Part shown: piece by piece, positions 60,939 through 64,000 of the stretch
How the letters are laid out: the number at the start of each line of letters is the position of its first letter
Numbering within the stretch: position 1 is the stretch's first letter
NCBI RefSeq assembly: GCF_016908015.1
Contig: NZ_JAFBDB010000004.1
Coordinates: forward strand, 248,001-312,000
Length of the DNA stretch: 64,000 bases
From: Clostridium pascui
Lineage (GTDB): Bacteria > Bacillota > Clostridia > Clostridiales > Clostridiaceae
Reading direction: 5' to 3'
Made by a program: the position numbers and the translations under genes
Notes under the pieces: model-generated
Database searches by the model: none
Told to the model about the DNA's origin: nothing
Seen by the model: only the letters and a program-made list of their open reading frames with translations

Positions 60939-62237
60939 CTACTGATTTACTGTTTCCCATACCTTTTCTGCTACTTTCGCAGACTTTTCATATAAAGCTT
61001 CTGTATCATATTTAACCTGATAGTTTTCCATTAACATTTTCCCATCTACCCATACATCTTTAGGATGAAAACTTTCAAAAACTCCAAAGAAGATATGGCT
61101 TAAAACGTTATCATTATTTAATGGTGTTGATGGATCATAGGGAACAGTTATAAAGTCTGATTTGTATCCTTCTTCTATTTTTCCTATTTTTATATTTAGT
61201 ATATTAGCTACATAATCATACCCATTTTGTATAAGTTCTAATAAATCATTCAAACCAAACTTTGTTGGGCTGCCCAATTTATTTTTCATAGCATATACTA
61301 CATTTAAATAATCACGGGTTATATTTGCTCCCAGACCATCATTTCCTATCATGCATTTTATTTTGTTTTTCCTGAATACTTCATAATTTGCTATACCTAC
61401 GGCATTGTTCATATTTGAAGTTGGATTTATAGCAATTCTACAGTTTCTGTCTCTAATTATTTTTGCCTCATCATCATCTATATGAACGCAATGAGCTAAG
61501 ATAGATTCTTCATTTAAAAGATTAAACTTATCAAGTCTTTTTACTATTGACATGTTATGTTTTTCCATGCAATCTTTCACATCTTCTTGGCTTTCTGCCA
61601 CATGAATGTGTATAGGTAGTCCGTTAAGTTCCTTTGATATGATGCTTAATGATTTATCACTTAAACTTAGAGATGCATGCATTCCGAATAGCCCTGCGAA
61701 TTTTTCATCTTTTTTTCTTGAAAATTCTATGTTTTCTTTGATACATTCATAAATATTAAATCTATCACTAGTTTCAAAGCAAAATATTCCTCTTAATCCT
61801 AACTCATTTGAAATAGCTTTTTTAATTTCACTTAAAGAGTATATTATGTCAAGTCCACTAGCATGATGATCTATTATAGAAGTCACTCCGTTTTTTATGC
61901 AATCAATACCATAAACTAATGCGCTGTAATAATTAGCTTCGTTATCAAGTTTTGCATCAAGTTTCCACCAAAGCTGATCCAAAATATCTTGAAAGCTTTT
62001 TGGGTTAAATGGAACATTCATCCCTCTTGATAAGGTAGAATATATATGAGTATGACAATTTGTAAGTCCTGGCATTACTATGGATCCTTTAAGATTATAT
62101 ATTTCATTTATATCTTCATCATTAAAGTTTTTCATCTCTCCTATTTCTTCTATTTCTGAGTTAAACTTTATATAACAGTTTTTCCTTAATGAATGAAAAT
62201 CATATATAGAGACATTTGTTAATACTTTCACCTTCAT
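60939..62237 (-). CDS. ssnA: SsnA-type amidohydrolase, putative deaminase
   Basis: 432 residues of the guanine-deaminase-like amidohydrolase group. Metal motifs: PGLTNCHTHIYSTLSRG near 55-71, IHIHVAESQEDV near 212, ILAHCVHIDDDE near 245 and CMIGNDGLGANITRD near 305 (Asp in GND). E. coli SsnA is 442 residues and is encoded beside ygfK and ygfM. It is the first gene of the xdh operon, 37 bases from the -12 element. The ATG at 62237 directly follows GGGGGG; the GTG two codons later (62231) would have better spacing and may be the real start. Likely deaminates a purine. Confidence 0.85.
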   Translation of the reverse strand: MKVKVLTNVSIYDFHSLRKNCYIKFNSEIEEIGEMKNFNDEDINEIYNLKGSIVMPGLTNCHTHIYSTLSRGMNVPFNPKSFQDILDQLWWKLDAKLDNEANYYSALVYGIDCIKNGVTSIIDHHASGLDIIYSLSEIKKAISNELGLRGIFCFETSDRFNIYECIKENIEFSRKKDEKFAGLFGMHASLSLSDKSLSIISKELNGLPIHIHVAESQEDVKDCMEKHNMSIVKRLDKFNLLNEESILAHCVHIDDDEAKIIRDRNCRIAINPTSNMNNAVGIANYEVFRKNKIKCMIGNDGLGANITRDYLNVVYAMKNKLGSPTKFGLNDLLELIQNGYDYVANILNIKIGKIEEGYKSDFITVPYDPSTPLNNDNVLSHIFFGVFESFHPKDVWVDGKMLMENYQVKYDTEALYEKSAKVAEKVWETVNQ

Positions 62238-62273
62238 CCCCCCTCGTATTAAATTTTAATCTCCATTATTCAT

Positions 62274-62290
62274 AGCATTATTTATGCCAA
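62274..62290 (-). promoter_or_regulatory. Sigma-54 (-24/-12) promoter for the ssnA-xdh operon
   Basis: Minus strand TTGGCATAAATAATGCT; GG (62288-62287) and GC (62276-62275) are 10 bases apart, as the consensus needs. It has the same TTGGCAT and ATGCT halves as the promoter at 51919-51935. Transcription should start near 62263, 26 bases before the ATG. Confidence 0.82.
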
Positions 62291-62438
62291 TATAAGTTTT
62301 ATTGTCATTTATAAAAAACTGTTATTCAAACTTCTCCACATTATTAATAATACAAATATTTTTATACCTATCGTTCATAAGGTTTATATTAGTAGTAGAG
62401 ATTTCATTGATGTTTAACTAATTATTATTTCATGCATA

Positions 62439-62471
62439 TTATCAAATTGATAAACTTTCTTATATTGATAA
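62439..62471. promoter_or_regulatory. Paired upstream activator sites of the ssnA operon
   Basis: TTATCA-AAT-TGATAA (62439-62453) is an exact dyad and TTCTTA-TAT-TGATAA (62457-62471) a half-conserved one; they start 18 bases apart, the same spacing as the pair at 52085. They are about 150 bases upstream of the -24 element. Confidence 0.7.
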
Positions 62472-62483
62472 TTAATGTTTAAA

Positions 62484-62617
62484 ATGAAACATCTCAATGA
62501 ATTGAGATGTGCTGATTTATAACAAAATTACAAATTTCTATAAATCATGCATGAAACATCTCAATGAATTAAGATGTGCTAATTTATAACAAAATCATAG
62601 ATTTTTATAAATTGTTT
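62484..62617 (+). repeat. Tandem structured 67-base repeat, copies A and B
   Basis: Copy A (62484-62550) and copy B (62551-62617) start with ATGAAACATCTCAATGAATT and match at most positions. Each forms two hairpins: in A, ACATCTCAAT/ATTGAGATGT (62489-62510) and GATTTATA/TATAAATC. In B the second stem is AATTTATA/TATAAATT, with both sides changed together. A third copy lies at 49156-49219 on the other strand. B overlaps the last 13 bases of the activator gene. Confidence 0.75.
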
Positions 62618-64000
62618 AATTCATATTCATCTATCTTTCTATACAAAGTTGCAATTCCTATTCCAAGTTTTTTCGCAGCTAACTTTTTTCCTTGAGTTGT
62701 ATCGCCAAATATATTAATCGCCTTCAATATTTCTCTTTTTTCAAGCTCCTTTAATGTCATTATTTCTTCCTTTCCCTTTCGAACCTTTCTTTGAGAATTT
62801 ATTATACTCCTTGGAACCATATCTAATACTAAAACTCCACTGGTATCAACCATGTTTATCATGAATTCCACTGTATTTTCAAGCTCTCTTATATTTCCCG
62901 GCCAGCTATATGCGTAAAATAAATCCATAACTCCTTCGTGTATATCCATCTTAGTAAAATTCTTTCCAAGTATCTTCATATATTTATCTATAAAGTGTTT
63001 CACCAAAAACTCTATATCTTTTATTCTTTCTCTAAGTGGTGGAATATTAAAAGGTATGACATTTAATCTATAATAAAGATCCTCTCTGAATTTATCCTTT
63101 TCAATAAGGGCCATTAAATCCTTATTAGTCGCAGCAATTACTCTCACATCTATATCAACTGGAGTATTTGATCCTATTCTTATTATCCTTCTATCTTGAA
63201 GTACCCTTAAAATTTTTGTCTGAAGCGCTAATGGCATATCTCCAATTTCATCTAAAAATATTGTTCCATGATTCGCTAATTCAAATTTCCCAATCTTACC
63301 TGATGCAGATGCTCCAGTGAAAGCTCCCTTAACATAACCAAAAAGTTCACTTTCTAGTAATTCATAAGGAATAGCTGCACAATTTATAGCTATAAATGGT
63401 TCGCTTTTTCTTGCTCCCTCATTGTGAATTGCACGTGCAAACATTTCTTTACCTGTACCGCTTTCCCCTGTTATAAGTACCGTGGAACAGGAAGATGCTA
63501 TTCTCTTTATATTATTTTTCAACTCATACATTGCAGGCGAGTCTCCTAGAATATCATTACATTGTATATCCATTTTTATATGCGATGTAATTTCTCCTTT
63601 AGTAATTTTTCCTTCCTGAAATATAAATAATTTATCAAATTGCTCTTCATTTAGTCCTATAGAATAAAATTGACCATAGACATTAAAAGTTTGCTTGTCT
63701 ATAGTTAATTTATATTTGCTCATCTCTAATATACTTTCATCTATTTTTTCTATTTCTATGGTGTGCCTAAAGTTTCCATCTATAAACTTTAAAATTTCAA
63801 TAGCTTTTTTATTAATATGAGTTACCTTATCTTGATTATTTAAAATGATAACTCCTCTATCCATCTTATCTATTACTAAATTTAATCCCTTAACTAAAGT
63901 GTTTTCTCTTAGTTTTTCCTTTCTTTCATATGCAGTAATACTTATAAACTCGGAAATTTGCTGCAAGAATTCCATATATGTATTAAAATCATTTAGAAGG
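62605..64000 (-). CDS. ygeV: Sigma-54-dependent activator with PAS-like domain, 5' end outside window (YgeV-like)
   Basis: At least 465 residues; the frame is open to the window edge, so the ATG at 63975 is probably internal and the true start lies beyond. A PAS-like part (IINNQDKVTHINKKAI) precedes the AAA+ domain: Walker A GESGTGKEMFARAIH, sigma-54 contact YVKGAFTGASASG (GAFTGA), Walker B GTIFLDEIGDMP, R-finger RLNVIPFNIPPLRER. A C-terminal Fis-type HTH (AAKKLGIGIATLYRKIDEY) binds DNA. It adjoins the control region with sigma-54 sites, like YgeV in E. coli. It should open the two promoters at 62290 and 51935 when a purine or related signal is sensed. Confidence 0.9.
   Translation of the reverse strand, partial: LLNDFNTYMEFLQQISEFISITAYERKEKLRENTLVKGLNLVIDKMDRGVIILNNQDKVTHINKKAIEILKFIDGNFRHTIEIEKIDESILEMSKYKLTIDKQTFNVYGQFYSIGLNEEQFDKLFIFQEGKITKGEITSHIKMDIQCNDILGDSPAMYELKNNIKRIASSCSTVLITGESGTGKEMFARAIHNEGARKSEPFIAINCAAIPYELLESELFGYVKGAFTGASASGKIGKFELANHGTIFLDEIGDMPLALQTKILRVLQDRRIIRIGSNTPVDIDVRVIAATNKDLMALIEKDKFREDLYYRLNVIPFNIPPLRERIKDIEFLVKHFIDKYMKILGKNFTKMDIHEGVMDLFYAYSWPGNIRELENTVEFMINMVDTSGVLVLDMVPRSIINSQRKVRKGKEEIMTLKELEKREILKAINIFGDTTQGKKLAAKKLGIGIATLYRKIDEYELNNL

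Larger units (their letters stand above)
62238..62604. other. 367-base control region between the activator and the ssnA operon
   Basis: Holds, from the operon side, a ribosome site, a sigma-54 promoter (62274-62290), an AT-rich stretch, an activator site pair (62439-62471), and the tandem structured repeat (62484-62617), which runs into the end of the activator gene. No other coding frame is supported. Confidence 0.8.

Noticed and set aside
1-64000. CRISPR arrays, tRNA or rRNA genes, intact insertion sequences
   Set aside because: No regularly spaced direct repeats, cloverleaf with CCA-end consensus or transposase frame was found on reading both strands.

Overview
The window reads as chromosome of a low-GC, spore-forming anaerobe of the Firmicutes, most likely Clostridium sensu stricto. 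The signs are strong AT bias, purine-rich GGAGG-type ribosome sites, a probable gamma-type small acid-soluble spore protein, an AddB-type recombination nuclease subunit, ferredoxin-type and molybdenum flavoenzymes, and a sigma-54-driven amino-acid/purine style fermentation island. No rRNA, tRNA, CRISPR array, intact insertion sequence or recognisable riboswitch was seen. Almost all genes are on the minus strand.

Layout. 0-5.95 kb: an frl-type operon for fructosamine (Amadori product) use, transcribed right to left: sugar-phosphate deglycase (SIS), solute-binding lipoprotein, two permeases, PfkB kinase and a GntR/UTRA regulator cut by the window edge; three helically phased operator-like repeats precede it. 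6-16 kb: PHP phosphatase, addB without addA beside it, a spore-protein-like repeat protein, an old-yellow-enzyme/2-enoate-reductase-like flavoprotein and an XPD/DinG-type helicase with a nuclease-like N-terminus. 16-26 kb: housekeeping and regulatory genes (YbaK deacylase, GNAT, zinc ribbon, a response regulator/histidine kinase/lipoprotein operon, a family 4 glycosyltransferase, a ClC antiporter or channel, a stomatin/NfeD pair). 26-35 kb: a variable, decaying segment: AraC regulator with an ABC-2 exporter, fragments of NhaC, a CPBP-like membrane protein, MerR and LysR regulators, a YcxB-like gene whose best start is ATA, several small exported unknowns, and an intact TetR/Acg-type nitroreductase pair with a perfect operator. 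35-39.8 kb: NAD synthetase, a kinase-like protein, cyclophilin, small regulator, HD hydrolase and a 35-residue protein.

39.8-64 kb is the centrepiece: a 24 kb island that resembles the E. coli yge/ygf/ssnA/hyuA/xdh cluster and the uric-acid/purine degradation gene sets of gut anaerobes. It combines cofactor synthesis (moaC, moaA, mogA-like, a MoeA-like protein, mocA, MOSC), two separate three-subunit molybdenum hydroxylases, two amidohydrolase deaminases, a PreA-like flavin/iron-sulfur reductase, and a ring-opening/salvage arm (hydantoinase, YgeW-type carbamoyltransferase in two nearly identical copies, YgeY hydrolase, diaminopropionate ammonia-lyase, carbamate kinase). My inference is that purines are hydroxylated and deaminated to a common oxypurine, reduced, opened hydrolytically to ureido compounds, carbamoyl groups are passed to phosphate to make ATP through carbamate kinase, and diaminopropionate is split to pyruvate and ammonia. 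The island ends in a sigma-54 activator gene (YgeV-like). Two matched -24/-12 promoters, each with upstream paired TTATCA-N3-TGATAA sites, appear to fire its two long operons.

The least explained signals are a 64-67 base intergenic element present three times in this island with compensatory base changes in both of its hairpins, and a ygeW duplication whose central 580 bases are identical while the ends have diverged.
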